Shown: piece after piece, positions 28,601 through 47,541 of the stretch
Layout of the letters: every line of letters begins with the position of its first letter
How positions within the stretch are numbered: the stretch's first letter is position 1
Assembly: GCA_031763025.1 (NCBI GenBank)
Contig: JASSKH010000003.1
Span: forward strand, 13,629,992-13,693,991
DNA length: 64,000 nucleotides
Reading direction: 5' to 3'
From: Macrocystis pyrifera
Taxonomy: Eukaryota > Sar > Phaeophyceae > Laminariales > Laminariaceae
Notes under the pieces: generated by a model
What the model was told of the DNA's origin: nothing
Databases searched by the model: none
Seen by the model: only the letters and a program-made list of their open reading frames with translations
Program-made: the position numbers and the translations under genes

Positions 28601-31600
28601 CTTTCTCCGCACAACGGGAATGGCCGTATCACGTAGTGCTTATGGTAAGGCATCCACGGGGCAGTTACATGGTACCCCCATTGCTGTCTCCGGAAGTGGC
28701 CACACCGGAGACTAAAATGGTTCATTGAAGCTGTCGTCCGTATGCAAGTCCGCCTCACGAGCGGTTCTTAGTAGGATGCAGCTCACCCTTCATGCGACTC
28801 GCCCAACACCTCACGGCGCTTCGCGCTTGGTGCAAGCGAGCAATATCCGCCTGGTCGGTGGAAACCCGACGCGGTCCGTCCCGGCATTGCAGGGATGCGA
28901 GGGTCTATGGTCATACGACTACGGCCATGCATGGTATCGAATGTACCCGCCCCCCCCCCCACCCCCAACCCCTTCCCTCACATACACCCCAACCCCTGCC
29001 CCCCCTCCCATGGCCCCCCATACCTGCCCTTTGCGCCCTTGAAACTCAGGACACGGTTTGCGACCGCGACTTCGTGGTGGAGTACCTCTGGTGGGCGTCC
29101 TTGACTCTGACCCACCTCTCCCAGCTGGCGGAGGACCTGATCATCTACAACTACACGAAGGGGGTGTCTTTGTCGGACGCGTACAGCACAGGCAGCAGTC
29201 TCATGCCTCAAAAGAAGAACCCTGATGCCCTGGAGCTGTTGAGGGGCAAGGCTGGGAGGATCACCGGGCACCTCGCGGGTTTCCTGGCCACCCTGAAGGC
29301 AAGGGAGAGGGGGGGGGGGGGGGGGGGGGGAGGGTGCAGATTTTTTTTTTTTTTTTCGATGAATGAATGGATGGATATTGGTGGTGTTAAGTGATTTTGT
29401 CGATGGGTGGTTTGAATGGATCTTGTTTTTATATAAATGAATAGATGTTGTGGATGGATAGATATATCACGTGTGTTGTTCTTGAGTGGATCGCATGTTG
29501 TTGGTGTATGGATATGTAGAATAGACGGGTGGAGGCTTAGATGTTGTTGGTATATTTTTAACGCTCAGCGACCTCCTGGACGAGATGAGCCTTTGTCGCA
29601 GGTGTGTCTGCCCGTTCTAAGGTGGTCGTGACTACTGGACGCGTTCTCGATACAACGTATCGGAAGGTTCGATAGCTCGACATGTCGCAACGAACGATAT
29701 GATGTGCCAACGTCAAATGATGCACCGCTATATCCGGGAGTGTGCCTGCCCTCCTACAGTAGTACTTGTGACCTGCTTGGAAGCGTTCTCGATACGACAT
29801 GGTATCGAGCGTACGATGGTTCGAAACTTTACGCGTAGTATGCCAACACCGAACGATCCACCGCCATGTCCGGAAGCGTGTCTACCCTTCTCCACTGGCT
29901 CTTGACTGCTCGATGCGTTCTCGGTGCAGTACGTCGAAAGTACGATACTTCGATATTTATCGAGTCTTTCTACGAGGTATATGATAAGCGAACGTCCCAA
30001 AATTTTACACCGCTTCGTATCATGTTTCCGTTTTTTTTTTTAAAGGACCGCTTGTTGAGTATGAGTACGAACACCTAAACGGTCTTCACCCCTGTGGACA
30101 TAGTGGTAGACGTTTACTCTTCCCCTTAGCCCCCCCCCTCCCCCCACAGCTGGTCGTCGAGTTAGATCATTTGTGCGAGGTAAAGAACCTTTACTCTGCA
30201 CAAGGGAATTTATCGTATCAAGTAGTGTTCAAGGTAAGGCACCCAAGAGGCAGTTACATAGCACTCCCATTGCTGTCTCTGGAAGTGGCTACGCCGGAAA
30301 TTAAACTAACTCATTGAAGCTGTCCTCCATATGCAAGATTGAAGCTGTCTTCCATATGCAAGTCCGCCTCGCAAGCGGTTCTGTTGATTGATCCCTCAAG
30401 GTATAGTCGCAGCTGGCACGGGAACGCGTGGCTGACTCCAGACATGAAACGGAACTCCTCTTATATTACATCCTCGCTGTCGAGTTGACTCGCCTCACAT
30501 GCAGTATAGGGTTCCACCTGACGAGTGGCGTTGGTGGGCACACATTACCCCGATATCCCAATACCCTGCTGCCGGAATCTCTTTCCAGCGTGGAACTCCC
30601 CAATCTACCATGGATCTTATATGTTGTGTATCTGAGTACAATCAACATCCCCCCTACTCAATATACACGACCATACTCATATCCCCCCTGCTCCTGTGCA
30701 TGATCAATATTCCCCTCAGCTCTGTACACGAAAATATACGACATCGCAGGGCTGATACATCTCAATAAAAATATCCCAACTCGACAGCGAGGATGTAATA
30801 TAAGAGGAGTTCCGTTTCATGTCTGGAGTCAGCCACGCGTTCCCGTGCCAGCTGCGCCTATACCTGTCGGGATCAATCAACACACCGTTTCATGTCTGGA
30901 GTCAGCCACGCGTTCCCGTGCCAGCTGCGCCTATACCTTTAGGGATCAATCAACACAATGATCCCTAAAGGTATAGGCGCAGCTGGCACGGGAACGCGTG
31001 GCTGACTCCAGACATGAAACGGAACTCCTCTTATATTACATCTTCGCTGTCGAGTTGATATTTTTATTGAGATGTATCAGCCCTGCGATGTCGTATATTT
31101 TCGTGTACAGAGCTGAGGGGAATATGTGTTTTGATTGATCCCTAAAGGTATAGGCGCAGCTGGCACGGGAACGCGTGGCTGACTCCAGACAGTATCACGG
31201 AACTCCTCTTATATTATATCCGAGCTGTCGAGTGACAGCTCATGCATCGTATGCAGGTTATTATCCAACAGGACGCGGGAATAAACCTCCCGTTTATCCC
31301 CCCGAATATCCGACTAAATATCCCTCTCCTACAGTCCCATATCAATACATGGAAGTCCCTAATATTAGATGTAACGTCTCCGTCGTGTTTCTGAGCACAA
31401 TCAATAGGTTCTTAGTAGGATGCAACTCACCCTTCATGCAACTCGCCGGACACCTCACGGCGCTTCGTGCTTGGTGCAAGCAATGTCTGTCTGGTCGGTG
31501 AAAACTCGACATGCTCCGTCCCAGCATTGTAGGGATGCGAGGGTCCATGACCATACGACTACGGCCATGCATGAGATCGAGTACATCTTTCCTATCAAGT

Positions 31601-32920
31601 ACACCCCCCCCGCCCGGTGCGAATTCAACGCTCTTTACGGTACCTCCGCCTGACCCCCCATCCGCCCCCCGCCTCCTCCCACTCCCCCGCACTCCTCCTC
31701 TTCCTCCTCGTCTTCGTCCTCGTCCTCCTCCACCCTCGCGCTACATTACGTACCTCCTTCGTCCTGCAGGGCCTGCCGAGAACGTACAACAAGGATCTAC
31801 AGGAGGACAAGGAGCCCCTGTTCGACACCGTGACCACCGTCCACGACTGCCTCCGCATCGCCGCCGGGGTGGTGGCCACGATGACCCCGAATGGCAACAA
31901 GCTGAGGGCGCAGCTGGTGCCGGAGATGCTGGCGACCGACCTCGCCGACTACCTCGTGCGCAAGGTGAGGGAGTGAGGGGGCGGGGGGTGGGGCTAGGTT
32001 GTTTTAATAAGCGGTAGGATAGGCTTCGTCGGCAGGTTGGTTCGCTAGTCGGTCGGTCGGTCGGTCGGTCGATCGGAGAAAGGGGGTGGGAAGGCCACCC
32101 AGGTCAGACGATTTTTTTTTTTTTTTCCCTCTATTACGGGGGAACATAGTAAATAGGACCTACGGTACACACAAACACCTATATATTTTCCTATTTTTAC
32201 TAACATTTGGTCCTATTTACTATGGTCCCCCGTAATAGTTGTTGTTATTTCTTGTCGTTGTCAACCGTTTTGAACTGCAGTAGTCCCTTTTTGGGCACAA
32301 ACCACTCAATTTCCTTTTACGGGGGTACATAGTTAACGGGACCAAATTTTGTTAGTAAAAATAGGTAAATATATAGGTTTTTATGTATAGCATAGGCCCT
32401 ATTAACTATGTACCCCCGTAATAGTAGTTTGCCTCCCAAAACGGGAGTGCAGTCCTAGGAGGGCTATCAACGGCCTTGTTGTTCGTCGTTGCCTTTGCCG
32501 TGACTGTTGTTCAAGTATCGTCATCGTCTTCGTCGTGGTCCCCATGCTTGTTGTTTCCTTCCATGTATAGTGGTATACCAGGTATATATCTCACACCTCG
32601 GAGAGATCATCGATTCCTTCTTCTCCCATGTTGTAGATACTTCAGGGCAGATGGATAGATAGATACGTTCCTATTAATAGATCTGTATGATACTGGCTCG
32701 TGTTGCTGGCTGGGAGCGGCATGACCTGCATGACCTTTGTAACGTGTTTCCTGGGTTGGATATGTACGGTACAAAAGATCCTGCACAAGATACCGTAACG
32801 GCAGGTTGGGTTGTGATATGGATTATCTACAGTAGACGGATACACGTGACGAAAGTAGGCCAGTGGGTAGTGCTATATAGCCAACAGCAGTATTTTTACT
32901 TATCCTGTTGTTGTTGTTGT

Positions 32921-32955
<35 letters not shown>

Positions 32956-34160
32956 ACCCAACCTTATGTATAAGCAACAGCAGTATGTTTACTTATCCTG
33001 TTGTCGTTGTAGTTTATACCCAACAGCTATTAATAGTATGTTTGTTTCTCCTGCTGTCGTTGTCATTCTCGCCCTTTTCTCTTTTTGTCGCCACCGTGCC
33101 CTGCCTTTCCTGCAAAAATTCTGCCAACTATCACCCCACCCACCCACCCACCCGCGATAGGGCGTGCCCTTCCGCGAGACCCACCACATCTCGGGGGCTG
33201 CGGTGAAGATGTCGGAGGACCGGGGCGTGCCCCTCGACTCCCTCACTCCGTCCGACCTCCGCACCCTGCACAGCGCCTTCGAAGACGACGTCCAAGATAT
33301 CTGGGACTATGAGACCAGGTATGATACGTACGAGTGCAGCAGTACTGCTGTGGTCAGTTTTTCTCTCTTGCGTCCCTTTTTATTTTTCTTGGCTTGTTGT
33401 TTTTAGTGCGTTGGTTTCCGTGTTGTGCTTGCTTGGACTATATTCGACTTTCCGTTCTACTGTTCGTTTGTAGCTTTTTTTGGTTTGTTAGTTCCTTGTT
33501 GTTTGTTTTTATTTGTTTGTTTCTTTTGTCTTTGCTTGCTTGGTTTTTGGATTTTGGATTTCCGGTTTTGAGTTTCCTGTTATTGTGTTGCTGTTTGTTC
33601 AAATGCAGGTTTCAATTGTTTACTTTTATGCTATTTTCGGTGCTTGCTCGGTTAATGTCGTGAGTTTGACGTACGTTGAGACGATGAGTAATACCAGGTA
33701 TGACGTTTTTTGCTTGCTCGTTTTTGCTCTCATTTTAGCTGCAAAAATGAATAATAATGATTATTTTTATGGCGTCATCGAAGTTGGCCGAAGAAACCAA
33801 CGCGCTAATATGCCCCCCCGTGTGAAAACACGACGTGCTCCATCCCGGCATCGTAGTGATGCAAGGGCTTGTGGTCATACGACTACGGCCATGGCATGGC
33901 ATGAGTCCTCCCCCACCACCCCCCACCCCGTTCCTCACTCCCTTGCCCGATGGTCCGCCTCCTCCCGTCTCGCCACATTTTCTCTTGCTTGCGTGCGTGC
34001 AAACAAATTGTTTGAACATCTCGAACCGTTGTTGTGCAGCGTGGAGCGCAAGAACTCTCCCGGCGGGACGAGCCGCGGCTCGGTGCTCGCGCAGGTCAAG
34101 ACCGTGCGCGACTACGTGGCTTCCCTGCCGGCAGCATCGTCTGCGGCGGCACCGTCGTAG
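19556..34160 (+). CDS. ASL: Argininosuccinate lyase
   Basis: Cleaves argininosuccinate to arginine and fumarate; a homotetramer of the fumarase/aspartase superfamily. Ten secure exons (19909-19997, 23134-23284, 24319-24420, 25291-25412, 26243-26327, 27215-27349, 29050-29298, 31770-31964, 33161-33318, 34040-34160) give 468 codons with every junction phase-compatible, the normal family length. Diagnostic blocks in order: [67 protein letters not shown] (His of the THLQ motif), ITLNSM, the superfamily signature [12 protein letters not shown] with the catalytic Ser loop, [28 protein letters not shown] and the C-terminal GGTSRGSV. The start lies in an additional 5' exon; 19556-19690 is a candidate (see that entry). 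One intron uses a GC donor (29299). All key motifs are intact and no frameshift is seen, so this gene looks functional. Shares its promoter region with KIN17. Confidence 0.97.
19909..19997 (+). CDS. ASL: ASL exon 2
   Basis: Acceptor ACTCCAG, donor GTAGGT, ends phase 2. Encodes [20 protein letters not shown] and NDSLRFD, the N-terminal ASL block. Confidence 0.95.
22355..22525 (+). repeat. Family D copy
   Basis: GCCGGGTGGGAGCCGTATAA, CTGCACAACCTCTCACAACG and GGCAGGTGAGGAACTAGATG match other family D copies. Confidence 0.8.
22880..23085 (+). repeat. Family E copy, uninterrupted
   Basis: Same blocks as 2340-2668 but without the MITE-A insert, so it shows the empty site. Contains three CCGGCACTA motifs that could pair with the TAGTGCCGG at its left end. 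Confidence 0.82.
23134..23284 (+). CDS. ASL: ASL exon 3
   Basis: Acceptor TGTGCAG, donor GTGAGT. The first base completes Arg; then [18 protein letters not shown] and [13 protein letters not shown], matching the second ASL block. Confidence 0.95.
24319..24420 (+). CDS. ASL: ASL exon 4
   Basis: 34 codons, phase 0, acceptor CCCCCAG, donor GTGCCG. Encodes [14 protein letters not shown] and [11 protein letters not shown], substrate-binding loop residues. An antisense family C copy with its G-rich end begins about 15-45 nt after the donor. Confidence 0.96.
24435..24660 (-). repeat. Two family C 3' fragments, antisense to ASL
   Basis: 24464-24590 (from GTACTCAATATCATGCGTGG to GCACCAAGCGCG) and 24591-24640 (GTACTCGATATCATCCATGG), each with a G-rich plus-strand tail. 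The first tail faces the donor of ASL exon 4. Confidence 0.85.
24690..24760. repeat. (CCTTG)n tract
   Basis: Imperfect CCTTGCCTTGCC pentanucleotides in an ASL intron. Confidence 0.8.
25291..25412 (+). CDS. ASL: ASL exon 5
   Basis: Acceptor TATAAG, donor GTGAGC, ends phase 2. Encodes [12 protein letters not shown] and THIDVLMAG. Confidence 0.95.
25520..25710. repeat. (CTCTG/CTCTA)n tract
   Basis: Imperfect TCTGC/TCTAC pentanucleotides ending in ACTCG repeats, in an ASL intron. Confidence 0.85.
26028..26100 (+). repeat. Family G 3' fragment with poly(C) tail
   Basis: CGAAAGGGATGCG, GTCAATGGTC, ACTAAGGCGAGCAACAG, ATGAGTACG then C-rich tail. Sense, about 145 bp upstream of the ASL exon 6 acceptor with CT-rich sequence between. 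Confidence 0.83.
26243..26327 (+). CDS. ASL: ASL exon 6
   Basis: Acceptor GCGGCAG, donor GTCCGG. Encodes [19 protein letters not shown] and ALQRDTQ, with the conserved THLQ histidine. A sense family G tail lies upstream. Confidence 0.96.
26484..26700 (-). repeat. Family D copy
   Basis: Minus orientation: CAGATAGATCATC, CTGGTTCCTCACCTGTCGTT, GGGTCCCACCCGGCGGCATG. In an ASL intron. Confidence 0.75.
27215..27349 (+). CDS. ASL: ASL exon 7
   Basis: 45 codons, phase 0, acceptor AATTTAG, donor GTACGA. Encodes [15 protein letters not shown] and FDGITLNSM. Its 3' end has a decayed duplicate about 190 bp downstream. Confidence 0.96.
27527..27602 (+). pseudogene. Decayed duplicate of the 3' end of ASL exon 7
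   Basis: Aligns to about 27275-27355: both end in CAGCATGGTACG(A/G)TG, share ATGGCCTT and GGCATCA. The donor-like GGTACG is retained but the protein reading has decayed to GIITLGSM. The intron splices across it in my model. Confidence 0.55.
28195..28432 (+). repeat. Family C copy, 3' half
   Basis: From TTGAAGCTACATCCATGTGC through CTTCATGCGACTCGCCGAAT to CATGCATGATATCGAGTACA and a C-run. Sense to ASL. Confidence 0.9.
28433..28975 (+). repeat. Family C element, full length
   Basis: Starts GGGTTGGCGTCGGTTGGCAA directly after the tail of the previous copy. It passes a T-rich tract and the block CACGGGGCAGTTACATGGTA, then the common 3' half, ending in a C-rich tail that runs to the ASL exon 8 acceptor. 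Confidence 0.9.
29050..29298 (+). CDS. ASL: ASL exon 8, superfamily signature
   Basis: 83 codons, phase 0. Acceptor AACTCAG is preceded by the C-rich tail of a sense family C element. Contains [33 protein letters not shown] and GFLATLK. The donor is GCAAGG (GC-AG intron), followed at once by a poly(G) run. Confidence 0.97.
29570..30000 (+). repeat. Tandem array, about three units of 140-150 bp
   Basis: Recurrent blocks: GCGTTCTCGATACAACGTAT / GCGTTCTCGATACGACATGG / GCGTTCTCGGTGCAGTACGT, followed by CGATAGTTCG-like sequence and ATGCCAACGTC-like sequence. Units are well diverged. Confidence 0.7.
30146..30382 (+). repeat. Family C middle fragment
   Basis: CAGCTGGTCGTCGAGTTAGA to CCGCCTCGCAAGCGGTTCT, matching 28550-28770. 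It lacks the 3' end and joins family F directly. A short CATATGCAAG segment is duplicated inside. Confidence 0.8.
30383..31240. repeat. Family F palindromic cluster
   Basis: The block TTGATTGATCCCTAAAGGTA-TAGGCGCAGCTGGC-CGGGAACGCGTGGCTGACTC occurs five times: three direct (about 30385, 30958, 31132) and two inverted (about 30790-30885 and 30889-30955). The last inverted and following direct copies meet in an almost perfect palindrome centred near 30957. Confidence 0.88.
31408..31618 (+). repeat. Family C 3' half
   Basis: GGTTCTTAGTAGGATGCAAC through GCTTGGTGCAAGCAATGTCT to CGGCCATGCATGAGATCGAG and a C-run. Sense; its tail continues into a C-rich tract before the ASL exon 9 acceptor. Confidence 0.9.
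31770..31964 (+). CDS. ASL: ASL exon 9
   Basis: 65 codons, phase 0, acceptor TCCTGCAG, donor GTGAGG. Encodes [19 protein letters not shown] and [14 protein letters not shown] sense family C tail and C-rich tract precede the acceptor. Confidence 0.96.
32131..32238. repeat. MITE-A copy
   Basis: Complete 108-bp element bounded by CTATTACGGGGG and CCCCCGTAATAG. Confidence 0.92.
32261..32466. repeat. MITE-B copy split by MITE-A
   Basis: Left half GAACTGCAGTAGTCCCTTTT and right half CCCAAAACGGGAGTGCAGTC match the two halves of 17253-17341. The element between them is MITE-A (32315-32424). Confidence 0.83.
32315..32424. repeat. MITE-A copy nested in MITE-B
   Basis: TTTACGGGGGTACATAGTTA at the left, GTACCCCCGTAATAG at the right, standard middle. 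Confidence 0.9.
32590..32850 (+). repeat. Family D copy
   Basis: GCTGGGAGCGGCATGACCTG, GGGTTGGATATGTACGG and ACGGCAGGTTGGG match the family. It contains CTATTAATAG at 32671 where relatives read CCCTGATC. Confidence 0.75.
32875..33060 (+). repeat. Tandem repeat with (GTT)n tract
   Basis: Three units beginning CAACAGCAGTAT or CAACAGCTATTAATAGTATG, each followed by TTATCCTG/TTTCTCCTG and GTTGT repeats. Only the third carries the TATTAAT insertion. Confidence 0.75.
33161..33318 (+). CDS. ASL: ASL exon 10
   Basis: Acceptor GCGATAG, donor GTATGA, ends phase 2. Encodes [20 protein letters not shown] and DIWDYET. Confidence 0.95.
33800..33930 (+). repeat. Family C 3' fragment
   Basis: CGACGTGCTCCATCCCGGCA, GGTCATACGACTACGGCCAT, ATGAGTCCT then C-rich tail. 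Sense, about 110 bp before the ASL terminal exon. Confidence 0.82.
34040..34160 (+). CDS. ASL: ASL terminal exon
   Basis: Acceptor TTGTGCAG. The first base completes Ser, then [19 protein letters not shown] and a Ser/Ala-rich end; stop TAG at 34158-34160. Confidence 0.95.
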
Positions 34161-34204
34161 TCGTAGTCAAGTCATCGTGTCGCGCTTTTGAATAGAAGTG
34201 CACG

Positions 34205-34450
34205 CATCGAGCAGACAGATGATCGATTTGTGATCGGTATGATGTAGACCTTTCAGGGCATATACGTATATGTATCTGATCCGTATGATCTACCGGGTAT
34301 AGGTCATGTTGCCGGGTGGGAGTCGTAGACTCTGCATGTGCTAGGACATGTTTTCCTGGGTTCGGTATGTACTGTACAGATCCTGCACAGCGTATCTTAA
34401 CGGTAGGTTTAGGATCCACAGTAGATGATTCAGATCCTGCTCGGTCCGAC
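34205..34450 (+). repeat. Family D copy
   Basis: GCCGGGTGGGAGTCGTAGAC, GTACTGTACAGATCCTGCAC and ACGGTAGGTTTAGGATCCAC. Begins about 45 bp after the ASL stop. Confidence 0.8.
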
Positions 34451-34462
34451 GTGCGGAGTAGC

Positions 34463-34830
34463 GTCCAAGGGTGTGTGCTTGGTAGGCTATGTACTCTTGA
34501 GGTACCCGGGTATCAAACCTGGTTAACGAACTCTCGGGTATATACCCGGGTATTTTTTTTACGGGTATGATTATGTACCAAGGTATTCCGAGAGTTGATT
34601 TGGTCATACTCGGGTATCTCCTCGGGTAAGGTACGTACGTAACAGGGCATTCCCAGAGTGAACACCCTCATCGTTGCCTAGGGGTGTGCTTGCTAAACTT
34701 TGGCGTATCCAGGTACCGAATCTGGTTATTTTTTGTCATACTACTTGGGTATGCACCCGGGTATATACTTGCTTCGGTATGATACTATATGTACCCGGGT
34801 GCTCAGAGAGTAAAATACCCTACTATTGAT
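34463..34830 (+). repeat. Diverged tandem pair rich in ACCCGGGTAT
   Basis: Two units share GGGTGTGTGCTTG / GGGGTGTGCTTGC, GGTACC and ACCTGGTTA / ATCTGGTTA, and TATACCCGGGTAT-like palindromes. Confidence 0.6.
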
Positions 34831-36248
34831 AGACACATCCCTTGGAAAGCCGTACTCCGCCTGATGTCGTATGGCACTCGACGTCATCCTGTCGTGACAT
34901 GAATAGTGGCACTCGACCTGATGCCGTACGAGTAGTTCGTCGTCGTGTCTTGATATGATTGGTCGTTCTACTGCTGTGGGCCTGATGTCGTGTTGATAGT
35001 CGTCGTCGTGTCGCGATAGGAATGGTCGTGCTTGGCCTGATGCGCCGCCCTCCCCCCCGCCTTTCCTCGCGGTGGCTGGTCGATTGCTTGATTAACCGGC
35101 CGGCCGGTGGGCGGGTGGTACATGTTTTTTTTCTCTTTTTTCTCTTTTATTTTTTCTTGTCTGTTCGACACATCTCTCTCGTTTTGTTTCTTTTTTCGTA
35201 GCCTCTCTTTTTTTAGCGCCTTTTTTTTGTTTCTTTTTCTTGTCTCTTTCCTCTATGATTTATGTTGGTGTACGCATCACGAAGGCGACCTTTTTTTGGT
35301 TTCCGTTTTCCGTTTTCCGTTTTTTTTTTTCCGGAGTGGGATTATTGTTCGATGAACCCCATGACACTAATACTACAATAGCACGTGCTTATAGCTCGTT
35401 GTGTATTGTATACTGCAGTTATGCTGGAGCTGCTGCTGCTGCTGTCACAAATGGAGGTTTTTGCTTCACACAGTGAGCAACACCGTTTATTTTCCTCTCG
35501 TTGTGTAGTGCGCTTCGAAGCGGTATGTAGCGGGGGGGGGGGGGGAGCGACGCATACAGCGTGTGGTTGCCGCGCGCGGGACTTTTTCCCTCGTTCTTCA
35601 TTTTTTCCCGAAATTTTCTCGGGGTTTTCCCTCGTTTTTATCAGGGACAGGAGGCGCGCGGGGAGAGGGAGGGGGGGGGGGGGGGGGGGTACTCGGGGAG
35701 GGGGTGCTTGTGCTCCCAACGTGCTGCTCTCAACAAACGCGAGCATTACCCGACCGGGTTGCACGCAGCAAAGAGAAGAGAGAACGGGTAACTGGAGACA
35801 GCGGGGCGAGACTGATACACGCACGGAGGGAACGAGAGATTAATGGACCTAGGTCGAAAAAAAGAAGAGCTGAGAGCATTAGGCGCGTATAATATGAGAG
35901 CCATTTCGGGCCGCACGACTCCTTTGCATTGTACCCCAAAATACACCAATTTGTATAACCCTTCCATGAAGCAATAGTGGCCGTTACATTGAAACCGTCA
36001 CTTTTTTCCCGTCGTTTTTCCCTCTCGAGTCCCTAGAGGGTTGTTACTACGAAGAGCGTGTGCAACAATATGTACATATGCGAGCACGAACGAACATGCT
36101 ACTTTGTTTGGCCGATGGTTCCGTAATCGTCATTTATTTTCTGCATTTACTTCCCCCCTCTACGAAGCCCCTGTAGACTAACGATAGACTATTAATACTC
36201 AAGGGTTAACTTGTATATATACGTGTATGTACCCGTATGTATTACAGC

Positions 36249-36335
36249 AGTGGTAGCAACGACACGAAATTGGAACGTGGAAGAGTGGTGAGCTTATTAA
36301 GCTTTATTTTTACCAATCCGCCGAAGGATTAAAAA
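36249..36335 (+). repeat. Short dispersed repeat, copy 1
   Basis: CGACACGAAATTGGAACGTG, GTGGTGAGCTT, AAGCTTTATTTTT and ACCAATCCGCCGAAGGATTA recur at 63268-63345. Confidence 0.85.
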
Positions 36336-36464
36336 AAAAAGAAAAGGAACCAGCCAAGTTTAACGGGCTGCGTAGGATTTTCATCTGAAGCGAAGCACGT
36401 CCTGATCAACCTGGCAAATATTAAAGTACGAGTATCAGATACGTACCTGGTTGGAGTTAAGATC

Positions 36465-36650
36465 AGGCCTGTTCACGGGTCTGGGAAAAAAACCTTGCGG
36501 GGGTCAGCTCGGGTCGGGTCGGTCAAAAGGGTGACCCGAACTGATCCGTGAGAGTATGAAAACCTCCTGACCCGACCCGGCCCACATGAGATCTCAAAAA
36601 CTTCCTGACCCGTCGGTCGGGTCGGGTCATGACCCGTGAAGACCCCTGCT
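36465..36650. repeat. GGGTC/GACCC inverted-repeat stretch
   Basis: Dense GGGTCGGGTC on the left and GACCCGACCC on the right, with further GACCCG motifs, capable of forming a long hairpin. Confidence 0.7.
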
Positions 36651-36652
36651 TC

Positions 36653-36741
36653 ACCCTTTTAGTGCTGCGGTCCCGTTTTGGAGACAAACTACTTGAAATT
36701 TGAGTGGTTATCTCCCAAACGAGACTGCACTTCTAAGAGGG
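36653..36741. repeat. MITE-B copy
   Basis: CCCTTTTAGTGCTGCGGTCC mirrored by GAGACTGCACTTCTAAGAGG; same layout as 17253-17341. Confidence 0.83.
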
Positions 36742-36870
36742 GTTGGTCTGGAATTATTGTCCTCTACCGAAAAAAATCGAGTTAATATGCCCCTTGTCTT
36801 GGTTGTGTTGCGCGCGCGGGGTGGCGGGGAGCGGGGAGGGCGAGTCGGGGGAGGCTGGGGTGGGTCCCAT

Positions 36871-36974
36871 CCTGGACCATAGTAAATAGGACCAAATACT
36901 GCTAGTAAAAACAGAGAAAAGTATAGATTTTTGTGTGTGCCGTAGGTCCTATTTACTATGGCCCCCCGTAATAG
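36871..36974. repeat. MITE-A copy, left end truncated
   Basis: GGACCATAGTAAATAGGACC at the left without the TTACGGGGG end; right end CCCCCCGTAATAG intact. Confidence 0.85.
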
Positions 36975-38211
36975 AACCGCACCAGAACCGCCGAGTTGAA
37001 CTGCCGCGGTAAGTAAGGTATAATCTCGTGAGCCTAATCTAGACGGTACTAGGTATAGCTTACTTCGAGGCATTCGTCTTGTTTCGCGTACGGGGACATC
37101 GACTTTTTTTTTGGCGGGGGGGGGGCGCGGGGGGGGTGCCAGGTATGGCGTATGATGCCGCGCCACGTTATACACCCCGCCACGGCATATAAGTCTGCGT
37201 ACGTATATAGTTCTTCGCTCTCTGAGGGAAATTCGGAGTTGGTCTTTCTCGTCTGTCCCTTTTTCTTTCAGCCATTTTGTTTTTTTGTATCAGATACTCT
37301 CTGACCGGGAATATAATCCACGTTTGGAATCTATTTTAATCATCAAACGGGGCTTATACCACCAATCAGAGTGAATTATATTGTGGGCCCGAAAAACGCC
37401 TACGTAAATATAAGCAAGCCTTAGAACCTTAATGTGACACCGTCAGTGAACAACCTTGAGCTTACGCTATTATATACTGGTATACAGGATCTTAATGTAG
37501 CGCTCGCCGCTGAGCACAATGTCTAGATCGAATTTCTTCAGAGCCCCGCCCCAAGAAGAGCCTTACTGCAAACCACTCTGGACGGAAATATAAGGAACGC
37601 TGGGTCTTCATATTCATGTATAAACGCTCATGATATTTACGCCCAGAGGTGCTATGTTCTTGCTGTTTCGCCAGGTATTGCATACCAAGCATGACTTTCG
37701 AAATTTGTTTGTTGCGATTTCGAACGACACCCCACGAATATTGAAGCAGCACAGACTCGCCCTCATCGACGACCGCCAAGCCTCTTGTCTTGTTTGTGTA
37801 AATAAATAAACGTTGGTCTGTCAGCAACCGATCGTGAACCTAAAAAATGACGCATGCACTTCTGTCACCCCTCGTGCCATCAAAACGCCTCGAAAGCACC
37901 GTACTACTTACGGGCGTCCGTCCACCCAGCGCCCTTGCCAACGTAAATGTTTCCCTCTAGTCTAAAACATCAAACACGGCAAAGAGACCTCACCAATGCA
38001 TTCGACGCTGGGTCATCCATATGCAAGAGAGTCTAGGATCCAGCTCACCCTTCATAGGACTCGTGCTGCCACAGCTGCCGCCGCGGGGGCAAACCAATGA
38101 GAGCTAAAGCACGAGCACGAGTACCACTTTTACGAGTCACCGCCACCACGGCGCCAAGCGACCACCAAGCACCACGATCCCAAGGCAACAACAGACCGAA
38201 ATCACCAAAGC

Positions 38212-47299
<9,088 letters not shown>

Positions 47300-47541
47300 G
47301 GCACCTGGGCCTCTCAGCAGAGACTTACGCACACTGCACTGACAAAGGAGGAGGACGCAGTTTCGGCGGTGCAACAACAATACGAAGGTGTTGTATTGTA
47401 GGAGGCGTGTTTTTGCGGGGACATATCGAGTTTCTCGGTTGTCGTCAGGCTCTGTTTGCGCTCACCAGAAGTAGAAACCGCACGCAACGCTACCACCGAG
47501 AGAGAGCGAGAGAGCGAGAGAGTGAGAGAGCGAGAGACAGG
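47300..47541. promoter_or_regulatory. Putative bidirectional promoter between Deg protease and plastid L10
   Basis: Only 242 bp separate the two start codons. A [19 protein letters not shown] purine tract occupies 47498-47538 directly before the L10 ATG, probably 5' UTR. No TATA box is evident. Confidence 0.5.

Larger units (their letters stand above)
29300..31769 (+). other. ASL: ASL GC-AG intron, repeat-rich
   Basis: Begins with a poly(G) run and T-run, then a three-unit tandem array (29570-30000), a family C middle fragment, the palindromic family F cluster and a family C tail leading to the acceptor. No coding sequence seen. Confidence 0.7.
34161..38211. other. Intergenic stretch between convergent ASL and Deg
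   Basis: Contains a family D copy, a diverged tandem pair, a GGGTC-rich palindromic stretch, one MITE-B, one MITE-A and a copy of a short dispersed repeat. About 35000-36180 and 37000-38200 show no element and no convincing coding sequence. Confidence 0.6.

Noticed and set aside
29570..30000. Possible CRISPR array
   Set aside because: Units are 140-150 bp and diverged, with no short identical repeats or unique spacers; the host is eukaryotic.
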